Positions 36,926 through 47,815 of a DNA stretch of 64,000 bases are shown piece by piece. The translations under genes were made by a program, and so were the position numbers. The DNA is from Salinivibrio sharmensis. GTDB lineage: Bacteria; Pseudomonadota; Gammaproteobacteria; Enterobacterales; Vibrionaceae. The first letter of the stretch is position 1, and the number at the start of each line of letters is the position of its first letter. Where the stretch lies: NCBI RefSeq assembly GCF_001995985.1, contig NZ_MUFC01000004.1, positions 1 through 64,000 of the forward strand. Reading direction: 5' to 3'. The notes under the pieces were generated by a model, which saw only the letters and a program-made list of their open reading frames with translations, was not told the DNA's origin and searched no databases.

Positions 36926-37653
36926 GGTGTTAAGGCCTTTCTGAGTTGTTTTATCGCCTCGACCGATTGTGGGTTATCTCCATGCACACACATCGTATCC
37001 GGCGAAAGCGAGAGCGTTTGCCCCTCGAGGGTTGTCACTGTGCCATATTGAGATAACTGCAAAACCTGTGCAATCATCGCGTCGGCGTCATCTAACACCG
37101 CGCCCGGTTCACCGCGCGGCGCCAATTGCCCTGACGCCAGATAGGCTCTATCAGCAAAGGCCTCAAAAATCAGCGGCACACCGGCTCGTTGGGCAAGCTG
37201 GCGATGCTGACGGTTATCAGGCAATGCCAGTACCATTAATGGTGTATTGGGCAGCGTATCAGCCACCGCAGCCAACACCGCTTCAAAGCAATCGTTGTCC
37301 ACCATCATGGTGTTATACAGCGCACCATGGGGCTTCACATAATCAAGGCTCGCATTAAATCGCGCACAGATCCCTTGTAATGCGCCGATTTGGTAGCGAA
37401 CGAGGTGACTAATTTGTGCCGGGGTATGATCAATATGACGACGGCCAAAGCCCTGCTTATCGGCGTAGCCAGGATGAGCACCAATACTCACATTGTGCTT
37501 TACTGCGAGTGCTACCGTGGCCGCCATGACATCAGGATCAGAGGCATGAAAGCCACACGCAATATTGGCCATATCAATCCACGGCATCAGCGCGCTATCC
37601 ATTCCCATCGTCCACGCACCAAAGCTTTCACCCATGTCTGCGTTTAGTTTCAT
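36922..37653 (-). CDS. pxpA: 5-oxoprolinase subunit A (PxpA, LamB/YcsF family)
   Basis: First component of 5-oxoprolinase, 243 aa. Clear LamB/YcsF blocks: LNADMGESFGAW at the N-terminus, NIACGFHASDPDVM, GAHPGYADKQGFGRR and YVKPHGALYN. The ATG at 37653 follows GAGGGAG; a GTG one codon earlier is possible. It is the first gene of the operon here; the order A-B-C differs from E. coli where A is last. Confidence 0.94.
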   Translation of the reverse strand: MKLNADMGESFGAWTMGMDSALMPWIDMANIACGFHASDPDVMAATVALAVKHNVSIGAHPGYADKQGFGRRHIDHTPAQISHLVRYQIGALQGICARFNASLDYVKPHGALYNTMMVDNDCFEAVLAAVADTLPNTPLMVLALPDNRQHRQLAQRAGVPLIFEAFADRAYLASGQLAPRGEPGAVLDDADAMIAQVLQLSQYGTVTTLEGQTLSLSPDTMCVHGDNPQSVEAIKQLRKALTP

Positions 37654-37772
37654 CACTCCCTCGATTTCACTGACTTTGCTTTACCTTACGGCTTTTTAAC
37701 CCGCAGATAAACCAACAAAATCGTCAGGGTGTGAGGCTTGTGTCACGCTTGCCGGGCGTTGACGCCGCAGAC

Positions 37773-39077
37773 TTATCTTTCTACTTCTGGCAGTGCGCGC
37801 GCCATCAATGCACCCAGGAGACCCAACGCCGATAACACCGCAATCACTACCATTAATCCCCACTGGCTAAGCCACGCCGTGACGCCGCCCATAAATAAGA
37901 GCACAAAACCAATCAACGTATTGCTAACCGAGACATAATCGGTGCGCTGATTGCCCTCGGCCATATTCACGATGTAGGTTTTACGCCCAAGGCGCACACC
38001 CTCGTGAGCAATGGTCAGAACAAAATAGACGCCAGGCAGTACCCATGGCGAAGAAAACAACGCGGGATACCAGTGACTGATACTCACCACCACCAGCCCC
38101 AGTAGCGCCGTCACCACAGCAGCCATTATCATCACTTGGCGGCTGGAGCGATCGGCAAATAGCCCCCAAAAAGGGGCCGATAACAAACTTGCAATACCGC
38201 TAATTGCGACAAAGCTTGCGGTTGTGATCGCCAACGCTTGGCTATGCTGACTGGCTAACAACACATAATAGGGCGCGGATAGGGCCGAACAGAGTAACAG
38301 TGAACGGGTGATCACAAAGTGGCGTAGGCGCCTATCATCCACCAATAAACGCAGTTTAGACAGTGCATGCGTCAGCGCATTGGCTCCGCCTTCTGTGGCC
38401 CCTTCATATTCATCAACTTGGCTGTAAAACGCTGCGGCAATCCACCAAAGCACTGCACCGAACGCCAATAGCGCGCAATAGACCCACACATGCTGCTGAT
38501 CGGAAACACTGAACAATCCAACACCGGCGGCAATCGTCACCGCCCCCGCCAAGCTTGACGACCATCCATTCAAGCGTCCTCGTTGCGGCTTAGGAATGGT
38601 TTTCCCTAACACATCTTTCGAAGCGACCGAGCACAAGCCTCGTGCCAGACTAAATACCACCAGCAAGCCAACAATGCTCCAGCCGGCTACTTGACCAGTT
38701 AAAAGCAACGCTGCGATCGCCATTGCTAGGATACACGCCCCTTGAATAACAGAGCCTGCCACCCATGCCCACTTACGTACCGCAAATTGGCGGACATAAC
38801 CGGCGATACCTAACTGAGGCACTAACGACCCCGCCTCTCGTATTGGCACCAATAAGCCAATTAACGCCAAGGGCGCGCCAACTGCGGTGAGCAGCGCTGG
38901 CAAGACAATTTTTGGGTTAGATACTGCGTCGCCAATTTTGGTGAGTCCTTGGCTAACGATGATGCGGAAAAAATTGCCCGGAACCTCACGACACGCACTG
39001 CCATCAATGTCTTTACAGGCACGCGCATCTTCTTCATTAAAAAGTTTTTGGTGTAAGTCATCCGCTAGTTTGTGCAC
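37773..39077 (-). CDS. Major facilitator superfamily transporter
   Basis: Inner-membrane protein of 434 aa with about twelve hydrophobic segments and a charged 30-residue N-terminal extension carrying two cysteines (DARACKDIDGSACREV). The MFS gate motif is recognisable as GLFADRSSRQVM between helices 8 and 9 and a second as GKTIPKPQRGRLNGW. Substrate unknown. It starts with GTG after GGGAG. It lies 119 bases downstream of no obvious partner; pxpA on the same strand begins after it, so uptake of an oxoproline-related compound is possible but unproven. Confidence 0.85.
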   Translation of the reverse strand: MHKLADDLHQKLFNEEDARACKDIDGSACREVPGNFFRIIVSQGLTKIGDAVSNPKIVLPALLTAVGAPLALIGLLVPIREAGSLVPQLGIAGYVRQFAVRKWAWVAGSVIQGACILAMAIAALLLTGQVAGWSIVGLLVVFSLARGLCSVASKDVLGKTIPKPQRGRLNGWSSSLAGAVTIAAGVGLFSVSDQQHVWVYCALLAFGAVLWWIAAAFYSQVDEYEGATEGGANALTHALSKLRLLVDDRRLRHFVITRSLLLCSALSAPYYVLLASQHSQALAITTASFVAISGIASLLSAPFWGLFADRSSRQVMIMAAVVTALLGLVVVSISHWYPALFSSPWVLPGVYFVLTIAHEGVRLGRKTYIVNMAEGNQRTDYVSVSNTLIGFVLLFMGGVTAWLSQWGLMVVIAVLSALGLLGALMARALPEVER

Positions 39078-39115
39078 ACTGTCTCCCAGTCTCTTCTTTT
39101 ATTTTTATTCTGCCC

Positions 39116-39808
39116 TTATTGGCAAGGCACGGCAAAATCAACGTGATAATGTTCATCATGGCGAACCCAAGACCGCCGCGTTGAAAACTGAATATGCTGC
39201 TTTAAATACTGCCCATACTGGGTATCATACAATGCAGGTTGAAGTGTTGGATCAAAGATTACACGCCACAGATCATAGCCACGACGCCTCGCTTCTTGAT
39301 GAAGGGCCACGATGTGTGCAGCCATAGCTGTGTAATCAATGTGCTTGTCTTGGTATTGACCATTCCCATCAAATTCAATGTTGTAGCCAAATTTATTGAG
39401 TAGATGAGTCGGCAGATGAACCGAGCGTCCCTCGGCATCGACGACCGGTGTCATAAAATCAACCGATAAACCATTTCTATGGGTTTTATGCGGTTTGAAC
39501 TGACCACCTGACTCAAAGCCCGTTTCAGCATATTGATATACTTTGGCTGGCTGCTCCGCCTCCAAAGACTGATACGATGCCACGATGATGTCACGTACTG
39601 CGGAGTGAACATAGGTTCGCCCCGCCCAACGCGCAATCAAGCTGTAGCCTATGAAATTCGCCCCGTCACTGGGCAACTGTACCCCATTGGCTAAATGACC
39701 ATTCGACGTAGTGCCATAACAGGTACTTTGCTGCGCAGTACCCGCCAATGGAGACATCAAACAAAAAACGAAAAGAATGAACGATAGATACTGGCGATTA
39801 ATCAGCAT
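39116..39808 (-). CDS. Penicillin-insensitive murein endopeptidase-like protein
   Basis: Exported protein of 230 aa. The signal peptide is QYLSFILFVFCLMSPLAGTAQ with cleavage after TAQ or GTA. The zinc-peptidase motifs HKTHRNGLSVDFM (about 103-115) and HDEHYHVDF near the C-terminus match the MepA (M74) layout, HxxxxGxxxD followed by HxH. MepA cleaves D-Ala-meso-DAP cross-links. Alternatively it could be a D,D-carboxypeptidase of the related M15 fold. Overlaps the preceding GNAT gene by 11 bases. Confidence 0.7.
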   Translation of the reverse strand: MLINRQYLSFILFVFCLMSPLAGTAQQSTCYGTTSNGHLANGVQLPSDGANFIGYSLIARWAGRTYVHSAVRDIIVASYQSLEAEQPAKVYQYAETGFESGGQFKPHKTHRNGLSVDFMTPVVDAEGRSVHLPTHLLNKFGYNIEFDGNGQYQDKHIDYTAMAAHIVALHQEARRRGYDLWRVIFDPTLQPALYDTQYGQYLKQHIQFSTRRSWVRHDEHYHVDFAVPCQ

Positions 39809-40352
39809 GGTCTGCCTGCCAAGTGGCTTTCGATATCGCGTATAAAACATGCGTGGCGAGCGGATGATCTGCTGCCAAATGAGGATGCAAAAAGGTAAAG
39901 GGAGCAGCCGGTGTCATCCCGAGTTTTTTCATCACTGCTTGTGAGGGCAGGTTACTCTCGGTGGTAAACGCATAAATTGCCGGAAGCTCAACGTCCTCAA
40001 AGCCGATGGCGAGTGCTTTTTGTGCCGCTTCAGTGGCATAGCCTTTTCCCCAATGTGGCGACGCTAAACGCCAGCCAATTTCAACAAACGGCTGATGGCC
40101 GAGCTCGAAGGTGGGACGGTTTAACCCCACAAAGCCAATGAATTCGCGTGTCTCAGTCAGCTCTACCGCCCAAAATCCAAACCCGTTATCCGCCAGTTTG
40201 GATTGAATATGCGACGCCATCGCATCACTTTGAGCGCGTGAGAGCACGCTGGGGAAATAGCGCATGACATCGGGGTCTTGATTGAGTGCCGCAAAGGGGA
40301 TCAAATCGGACGCGTGCCATGCGCGTAGCGTCAGTCGCTCCGTCGAGTACAT
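39798..40352 (-). CDS. GNAT acetyltransferase (RimJ/RimL-like)
   Basis: Cytoplasmic N-acetyltransferase of 184 aa from the ATG at 40352. RLTLRAWHASDLIPFAALNQDPDVMRYFP is the typical N-terminal block of the Acetyltransf_3 group, EIGWRLASPHWGKGYATEA holds the acetyl-CoA loop, and TTESNLPSQAVMKKLGM is the closing segment. Substrate unknown; relatives act on protein N-termini or small amines. ATG at 40364 or TTG at 40358 are alternative starts (GAGGA lies just upstream of these). Confidence 0.85.
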   Translation of the reverse strand: MYSTERLTLRAWHASDLIPFAALNQDPDVMRYFPSVLSRAQSDAMASHIQSKLADNGFGFWAVELTETREFIGFVGLNRPTFELGHQPFVEIGWRLASPHWGKGYATEAAQKALAIGFEDVELPAIYAFTTESNLPSQAVMKKLGMTPAAPFTFLHPHLAADHPLATHVLYAISKATWQADHAD

Positions 40353-40401
40353 TACCAAGACCATTCCTCGTTAAACGTCATACTGCATAACCACGCACCT
40401 G

Positions 40402-40758
40402 CTACTGTAAATCTTTGTGGCGCAAGCGCGTGAGCCAATATTCACGATAGCGAAAATAGCAATAGGTCGAGGCAAACAAGAAAAACAAATACGAAAGCGA
40501 AAATACCAAGGGTGAGGTGATCAACGCATGTTTTAACCCGAGCAATACACCCGCCGCCGTCACCGCAATCTTAGCGACCACCCCGAGCAACAACAAAAAC
40601 AACGCAAACTGCGGGTAATGGCTGCTACGAAACGTGATCCAATAGCACGCACCCACGGCTGTACTGGCGACGCCCAGACCAAGAAGATAAGAATGAAAGT
40701 GCTCACCCGCCAACAAACCACCAAGAATGCTAAGCACGATAATCACAATAAACGTCAT
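40402..40758 (-). CDS. Small four-helix membrane protein of unknown function
   Basis: Hydrophobic protein of 118 aa with about four membrane helices (residues 2-18, 22-44, 50-74, 80-101) and a basic C-terminal tail (RYREYWLTRLRHKD). No family recognised. GGTGGGAACTC precedes the ATG. It sits in a run of minus-strand genes between an unknown protein and the GNAT gene. Confidence 0.65.
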   Translation of the reverse strand: MTFIVIIVLSILGGLLAGEHFHSYLLGLGVASTAVGACYWITFRSSHYPQFALFLLLLGVVAKIAVTAAGVLLGLKHALITSPLVFSLSYLFFLFASTYCYFRYREYWLTRLRHKDLQ

Positions 40759-40815
40759 GAGTTCCCACCTTTTTTCTCAGTATGGCACTGACGCAAACCG
40801 CCGAGGAGAAGCCTA

Positions 40816-41202
40816 TTAAGAGAGTACGATCTTGCTCGCAGGCTCTATGAACGCGGTTGAAATTGACGGCTGGACGTTTGCTGTCAAAGCACCATAGCGA
40901 TGATTAAGCGCGTCGACAGTGACGATTTGCCCTTGCCGGCGGATACTCACTTTCGTGCCCAAATCCATGCCCGTGAAACGCATCTGCTCATCGCCGCCAC
41001 TCAAAAAGTGGAAGCGGTCAATCGCCAAATCAACGAGCCGAAAGTCTCGGCGACGACAGCTCAATCGCGCTACCCAGCTTTTCGCCGATAGAGCTTGCGC
41101 GGGAGACAAGGCGCGCACTGCAAACTGCCAGCCTTCACTCTCGCCATAAAAATCCATCGGAAAATGCCGCTTAAATTTCTTCTTATCGTAGTAAGATTTC
41201 AT
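40816..41202 (-). CDS. Conserved basic protein of unknown function
   Basis: Soluble 128-aa protein, strongly basic at its start (MKSYYDKKKFKRHF), with paired Arg-rich stretches and a beta-rich second half. I cannot assign it to a family. No Shine-Dalgarno is obvious before the ATG at 41202, which lowers confidence in the start. Divergent from the periplasmic binding protein gene. Confidence 0.55.
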   Translation of the reverse strand: MKSYYDKKKFKRHFPMDFYGESEGWQFAVRALSPAQALSAKSWVARLSCRRRDFRLVDLAIDRFHFLSGGDEQMRFTGMDLGTKVSIRRQGQIVTVDALNHRYGALTANVQPSISTAFIEPASKIVLS

Positions 41203-41389
41203 TACATTATTGTCATTTTATTCGCCATTGACTGGCACGCTAGTCTACATAGCTATGATGCCGTATAAGCTTTCTCTTGCCCAATAGAATTTACGTGTCA
41301 AACAGCGGTTCCCTGAACAAATTGCAGACAATGATAAACCTACCGCAATCAAGCGTATAGATATGCGCTATCCTTAACAGAGGTCGCGA

Positions 41390-42475
41390 ATGGAGAGGAC
41401 CCTTCCCTACATGTGTAGAAGACTGATTTTGTGGTGTGTTGTTTCTATATACATGATGTTCAGTACGCACGTTCATGCTGAACAGGCTCAGCCCCGTGTA
41501 CTATTTATTAATCCCGGTTATGCAACGGAAAGCTTCTGGCAGGACGTAGATGAATATGCCAATGCCGCTGCCTCCGCCTTAAATATTGACCTAACGATTC
41601 GCCACGCCGATCGCAATCACTTCGCCGTGCGTCAAATACTCGCCGCTACCTTGAGTAAGCCGACCCACCCTGATTACATTATTATTGTTAATGAAAAGCT
41701 GGCGGCCAAAAACCTAATCCCCATACTGAGAAAATATCCCATTTATGTACAACTTATCTTGAATGATGTCGATCAGCAGACCAAAACCAAGCTCTTCCAA
41801 GATCCACATTGGCAACAATACTTATTGCCGAGTATTATTCCCAACAATCATTCGATTGGCTATGCGATCGCCGAAGCCATGGTGCGAGCAGGCGATAATG
41901 CGCCCGGCGAAGCCGTCATGATTTCAGGTGATCTTACCACCCCTGCATCAGTGCAACGCGAAGCGGGCGGCAAGCGCTTTTTCGTTGAACGCTCAGACAT
42001 TACCTTACATCAAGTTGTTCATGGTCAGTGGGATGAGTCCATCAGCCAAGAGCAAATGCATACCTTGTTGCAACGCTACCCAAATGTGCGCTACGTGTGG
42101 ACAGCCAACGATCATATGGCGTTTGGCGCGATGAAAGCCGTACGGCAAGCGGGAAAAACGCCCGGCGATGACATCTATTTTGCTACGGTCAATACCTCCG
42201 AGCGTGTGCTCTCTTTGCGAGAAAAAGGCGACATTTCAGCCCTTGGAGGCGGGCACTTTAAAGCCGCTGGCCTTGCATTGAGCCGCATTTACGCTCACGA
42301 TAAAGGTTGGCCGTTACCACCGCAATGCGCTGGACAGTTATTTCACTTAATTGAACCTGGCTCCGCTTTTTTCGTACAGTTGCGCGAGCAGGCGTGGGAT
42401 CAAATCTCGTTTTTGAACATGGCGAAAGGGATTGAAAGCCATTGTCATTCAACCACAACTCAAATGGATAACTAA
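41390..42475 (+). CDS. Periplasmic binding protein (sugar-binding/LuxP-like fold)
   Basis: Exported protein of 361 aa. The signal peptide LILWCVVSIYMMFSTHVHA is cut before EQAQ. The mature part follows the type-1 periplasmic binding fold: PRVLFINPGYATESFWQDVDEYANAAASAL at the start, YVWTANDHMAFGAMKAVRQAG in the second lobe and DISALGGGHF near the hinge. No ABC permease is near. The stop codon directly abuts the start of a membrane diguanylate cyclase, which suggests that it is the ligand-binding subunit of a sensor rather than a transport component, as with LuxP/LuxQ or NspS/MbaA in Vibrio. Ligand unknown. Confidence 0.85.
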   Translation: MERTLPYMCRRLILWCVVSIYMMFSTHVHAEQAQPRVLFINPGYATESFWQDVDEYANAAASALNIDLTIRHADRNHFAVRQILAATLSKPTHPDYIIIVNEKLAAKNLIPILRKYPIYVQLILNDVDQQTKTKLFQDPHWQQYLLPSIIPNNHSIGYAIAEAMVRAGDNAPGEAVMISGDLTTPASVQREAGGKRFFVERSDITLHQVVHGQWDESISQEQMHTLLQRYPNVRYVWTANDHMAFGAMKAVRQAGKTPGDDIYFATVNTSERVLSLREKGDISALGGGHFKAAGLALSRIYAHDKGWPLPPQCAGQLFHLIEPGSAFFVQLREQAWDQISFLNMAKGIESHCHSTTTQMDN

Positions 42476-44311
42476 GTGATAAAACGCGATGTAAACTTAC
42501 GCGGTCTTCAAGCGCGCGTCGCCTTCGTTGTGCTCTCGATTAGCTTACTTTTTGCGGTAGGGAGTACACTGACGCAGATGTACATCAACTACCAGCGCAC
42601 ACTGGCTACGACCACACAACTGGTGGAGAGCCGGAGCCATAACTCGGCTCGCGTGATTAGTCATGCATTGTGGGTCGTTGATTTAGAGCTTGTACGCCGC
42701 AGTGTAAAGGGATTGTCGATGATCCCCACCATTTGTCGCGTTGAGGTAAAAGGTTTTGATGGCACACACATCACTGAAGTCAACAATACCAGTGAGGACT
42801 GTAACGCCAATCATCAGTCATTACTGAGCGTTCAAGGTAACAATATTGGCACCCTGAACATTGTGCTCGATCGCAGTGCGATTAAACGCGATGCCTTCAC
42901 AGGCACCGTGCCTGTCGCTGTCGTCCATTTTACTGAAACCTTGATCATTACTCTGCTGATTTTGTGGGTTATCCATCGGCTGTGCTCGCGCCCCCTCCAA
43001 CAGCTGTCAAATACGCTGGATTACTACCAAACCGACAAAGCCAACCAAACAAGTGTGCCACTTTCGTTGATTCAACGTAATGACGAAATAGGTAAAGTGT
43101 CTCGCTCAATCAATGCGATGCAATCGCGTATCAGAGACGACTTTCTACAAAAGCGCGTGACAGAGCGTGAACTTCGTCAACATCAAACCTTATTGAAAGA
43201 GCAAGTCGAACAACGCACCAAAGCACTCAATTGGCAATCAAACGCTAGCTCTCTACTCGCCGATATTTCAATTCAATTTTTACGTGCAGACTCGCAATAT
43301 ATTACTGAAGACGTAGAGAAAATTTTTCCCGATATGGCGTCATTACTCGGCGTTGAGGCGATTGGTTGGTATGCCTTTGATGCATTCCGCGCTGAACGCC
43401 GTTGTTATTGGCCACAAGAGATTGATTTTGCGCCCCAGACCGTCGACTTAAGCGATATGCATATGATAAAACGGTGGCTGGCTGACACTGACGCACTGGT
43501 CGTGCCGCACGTTGGCCAGCTCGGCGATGATGCGATTAACGAACGCTCTTGGTTGCGTCGCCGGCATATTCTGTCATTTGCCGCTTTTCCACTGACCGAC
43601 GGCAGAAAAAGCTTCGGAATGATCACCGTGGCTAACCGTCACTTACCCTTTATCTGGGACCACAATAAAACCTTGCTTTTAAAGCGCTTCGCGACAGCCA
43701 TCAGTGAAGTAATGATCCGTGAACGAAACCATTTTGCCATGGAAGAGCTGCAAGAAGAGCTGATTGTCGCCAATGAAAAGTTGAAAGTACAAGCGGAAAC
43801 GGACGATCTTACCCGCTTAAGTAATAGACGCCCTTTTAAACGCGAACTCAAAAACCATATCCAACATGGTATCGCCAGCCGGTTACCTGTCGCCGTCATG
43901 ATGATCGATGTCGATCATTTTAAAGCGTATAACGATGAATACGGTCATCTCAAAGGCGATGACGTTCTCACCCAAATCGCGCGCGTACTGCTCACACAAA
44001 CGGAACGCTATCAAGGCTCGGTAGCCCGGTTTGGAGGCGAAGAGTTTGCCATTACCCTCTCAACACGCTATGCCTCGAAGTTAACCCAGCTGGCCGAAAC
44101 CATTCGAGCGGACATTGCCAATCTTAATATCGAGCACAAGAAAAACCCAAATGGTGACAAAATCACTGTCAGTATCGGTGGCATTATTACGCTCCCAACT
44201 CGCGAAACCACTGACTCATACCTGCTTGAAATGGCTGATCAGCGGCTATATCAAGCCAAAGAGGAAGGTCGCGACCAAACTAGGATCCTTGACCAAACAG
44301 CGGAAAAATAG
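42476..44311 (+). CDS. Sensor diguanylate cyclase (periplasmic domain-HAMP-GAF-GGDEF)
   Basis: Membrane protein of 611 aa: helix (about 12-32), periplasmic region of some 115 residues with two Cys (CRVEV, CNANH), second helix (about 152-175), HAMP (about 176-230), coiled coil, GAF-like domain (about 255-420), GGDEF (about 440-605) with MIDVDHFKAYNDEYGHLKGD and active GGEEF. The position of the inhibitory site reads RYQG, so it is degraded. It starts with GTG at the base after the preceding stop codon, so the two are a single translation unit. Output is expected to be c-di-GMP synthesis controlled by the bound periplasmic protein. Confidence 0.9.
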   Translation: MIKRDVNLRGLQARVAFVVLSISLLFAVGSTLTQMYINYQRTLATTTQLVESRSHNSARVISHALWVVDLELVRRSVKGLSMIPTICRVEVKGFDGTHITEVNNTSEDCNANHQSLLSVQGNNIGTLNIVLDRSAIKRDAFTGTVPVAVVHFTETLIITLLILWVIHRLCSRPLQQLSNTLDYYQTDKANQTSVPLSLIQRNDEIGKVSRSINAMQSRIRDDFLQKRVTERELRQHQTLLKEQVEQRTKALNWQSNASSLLADISIQFLRADSQYITEDVEKIFPDMASLLGVEAIGWYAFDAFRAERRCYWPQEIDFAPQTVDLSDMHMIKRWLADTDALVVPHVGQLGDDAINERSWLRRRHILSFAAFPLTDGRKSFGMITVANRHLPFIWDHNKTLLLKRFATAISEVMIRERNHFAMEELQEELIVANEKLKVQAETDDLTRLSNRRPFKRELKNHIQHGIASRLPVAVMMIDVDHFKAYNDEYGHLKGDDVLTQIARVLLTQTERYQGSVARFGGEEFAITLSTRYASKLTQLAETIRADIANLNIEHKKNPNGDKITVSIGGIITLPTRETTDSYLLEMADQRLYQAKEEGRDQTRILDQTAEK

Positions 44312-44403
44312 CGAGCTTGCTCACGCCCTCCTCTCAATCCCACGGGTGAGTCATGACAGTCCGATGACGGTATGCTACAACCCTCGTAAGCGATATGTTG
44401 ACC

Positions 44404-44418
44404 ACCCGCCAAGCGGGT
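44404..44418 (+). terminator. Short hairpin after sensor cyclase gene
   Basis: ACCCGC-CAA-GCGGGT, 93 bases downstream of the stop. No clear T-run; a weak terminator at best. Confidence 0.4.
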
Positions 44419-44504
44419 ATCTCGCCTCATTATCCAGATAATAAAAATGTCACCGACTCAAGAAGCAGCGCTTCAGACGCTGTCGACGCAGAAAAGGAAG
44501 CCCT

Positions 44505-45044
44505 ATGAAAGTCGTCTTTGTCCGTCACGGAAAAACCGATTACTCTTTGGCCGATGCTCGCCAAATGAGCCAACTGGAAAAAGACTATGCACCACTCCAA
44601 CGTGCATGTATCCCTGACATTCAAGCACTTGCCGAACATCCTAGTCTACAGAAAGCGGAGGTGATTCTTTCTTCACCTTATACACGCGCTTTACAAACAG
44701 CAGAAATCTTAAATCGACAATTACAAAAAGAGCTGTTTGTTGAACATGACTTGCGCGAATGGCAAGCAGACATTAAAGGGAGCTATATTCCTCTTTCTGA
44801 GCGCGATCGACGCTGGATTGAGTATCGAGAACTGTTTGCCAATGGAAATGAAGTAACCAATGCAGGTTATGAGTCCGCCACCGCGTTATATCGCCGAGTA
44901 ACATCTGTGCTCGACACCTATCAAGACTACAATACGATTGCGGTTATCGCGCATTTTAACGTGATTGAGAGTTTAGTGGGTTATCGTGAGCAGGGGATTG
45001 AGTATGGAGAAGTGATTGAAGTCGACTACCAACCCAATCTCTAA
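44505..45044 (+). CDS. Histidine phosphatase family protein
   Basis: Cytoplasmic protein of 179 aa in the phosphoglycerate-mutase-like superfamily. The RHG motif FVRHGKTDYS at residues 5-14 carries the phospho-accepting His; SSPYTRALQTAEIL (about 64-77) is the second phosphate pocket and AVIAHFNVIESL near residue 148 gives the third, with HF in place of the usual HG. Family members are phosphatases or mutases of small metabolites or proteins; the substrate is unknown. AAGGAAG lies before the ATG. Confidence 0.87.
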   Translation: MKVVFVRHGKTDYSLADARQMSQLEKDYAPLQRACIPDIQALAEHPSLQKAEVILSSPYTRALQTAEILNRQLQKELFVEHDLREWQADIKGSYIPLSERDRRWIEYRELFANGNEVTNAGYESATALYRRVTSVLDTYQDYNTIAVIAHFNVIESLVGYREQGIEYGEVIEVDYQPNL

Positions 45045-45131
45045 CGTCTTCCCCTTAGCGGGCGAGGCTTTAGCGCTAAAACGGTAAAAAATCGCATACC
45101 TCGAGGCGATGACTTTGCTGATAATTATCAA

Positions 45132-45154
45132 AAGGGACGCAATAGGCGTCCCTT
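45132..45154. terminator. Terminator between phosphatase and 6-phospho-beta-glucosidase genes
   Basis: AAGGGACGC and GCGTCCCTT arms around AATAG, between convergent genes. Confidence 0.78.
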
Positions 45155-45183
45155 CTCGTCTTACTGCGATTCGACCAGAGCCT

Positions 45184-46617
<1,434 letters not shown>

Positions 46618-46838
46618 TCACCTCTATTTGTCTCATCTCCCGCTAGGCTAACGATTTCCACTCAGCTGAAGTGTGAACTGACTCGAAAAGCATAGGATCT
46701 CCACTATCAAACTCGCGACCAACTGAATAGAAAAGCATTAATAAGGAAAAATTATGCTATTAACCTATCGAGTGGTTAGTGCTAAGCTGTCTAAATAGAC
46801 AAATTCATGCGATTATTCTTCACATATCAGGAGCTTTC

Positions 46839-47723
46839 ATGAGTCGGTTTAGTAACGTTGCTATTGTTGGTGGCACTCACGGTAACGAGTTTAGCGGTGT
46901 TTACGCACTAAAACAGTGGCAATCCAACCCAGCAACCACAGCCCGCGATAGTTTTTCCACCGAACATGTGTTTGCGAACCCCCCTGCTTATAGCGCCAAC
47001 AAACGCTATCTAGACTGCGACCTTAACCGCCAATTCGATCCTAAACTGCTGGCTGATTACAGCTTGGCAAACTACGAGCAAAGTCGCGCTAAAGCCCTAA
47101 ACCAACAGTTAGGCCCTAAAGGGGATCCGCGCGTCGATTTTATTATCGACCTGCATAACACCACCAGCAACATGGGACCCACACTGATACTCTTGACACT
47201 TGATACGTTCAATAAGCAGCTCGCCGCTTACGTTAGTGAGCGTATGCCCGATGCGGTTATTCTAGTCGAAGATCATATTGAACCTATTCAGCATGCATTT
47301 TTATGCTCGATCGGTAAACAAGGGGTGATCGTTGAGGTAGGCCCACAGCCCCAATCGGTACTGCGTCATGATGTGATGGAATCGATGCAAGAAATGACGA
47401 CACACATTTTAGACTTCGTGCATCTGTTTAATATTGATAAGGTGCCAGCGCTGCCTAAAAGCGTCACCGCGTACCGTTACAAAGAGACACTGCATTTACC
47501 GCAGAATGAGCATGGGGAGCGTATTGGTATGGTTCACCAACACGTTCAAGACAAAGACTTTCAGCCGATACAGCCCGGTGATCCACTGTTTATGTGTTTT
47601 GATGGCAAAGAATTAACATGGCAAGGCGACTACACGGCCTATCCGCACTTCATTAATGAAGCAGCGTATTACGACAACAATATTGCGATGTCGATGGCTA
47701 ACGTATTTACCTTCACGGTATAA
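46839..47723 (+). CDS. Aspartoacylase family zinc hydrolase
   Basis: Deacylase of 294 aa. VGGTHGNEFSG supplies the zinc ligands H14 and E17, DCDLNRQF the substrate-binding Asn-Arg pair, IIDLHNTTSNMG the third ligand, and VEVGPQP the catalytic Glu. This pattern is closest to aspartoacylase (N-acetylaspartate to aspartate and acetate). AGGAG lies six bases before the ATG at 46839; longer starts have poor sequence. Divergent from the glucosidase across 224 bases. It is a second AstE/AspA-fold enzyme in this window, the other being in the rim cluster; they belong to different subgroups. Confidence 0.9.
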   Translation: MSRFSNVAIVGGTHGNEFSGVYALKQWQSNPATTARDSFSTEHVFANPPAYSANKRYLDCDLNRQFDPKLLADYSLANYEQSRAKALNQQLGPKGDPRVDFIIDLHNTTSNMGPTLILLTLDTFNKQLAAYVSERMPDAVILVEDHIEPIQHAFLCSIGKQGVIVEVGPQPQSVLRHDVMESMQEMTTHILDFVHLFNIDKVPALPKSVTAYRYKETLHLPQNEHGERIGMVHQHVQDKDFQPIQPGDPLFMCFDGKELTWQGDYTAYPHFINEAAYYDNNIAMSMANVFTFTV

Positions 47724-47815
47724 CCTGTTTCTCCGCCTAACGTCCTCAGCGAGCGCGAGTTGCTGGGATTTGTACTACACTTAGGCTAAGCCAAATAGAC
47801 GTACAGAGCCCAGCA

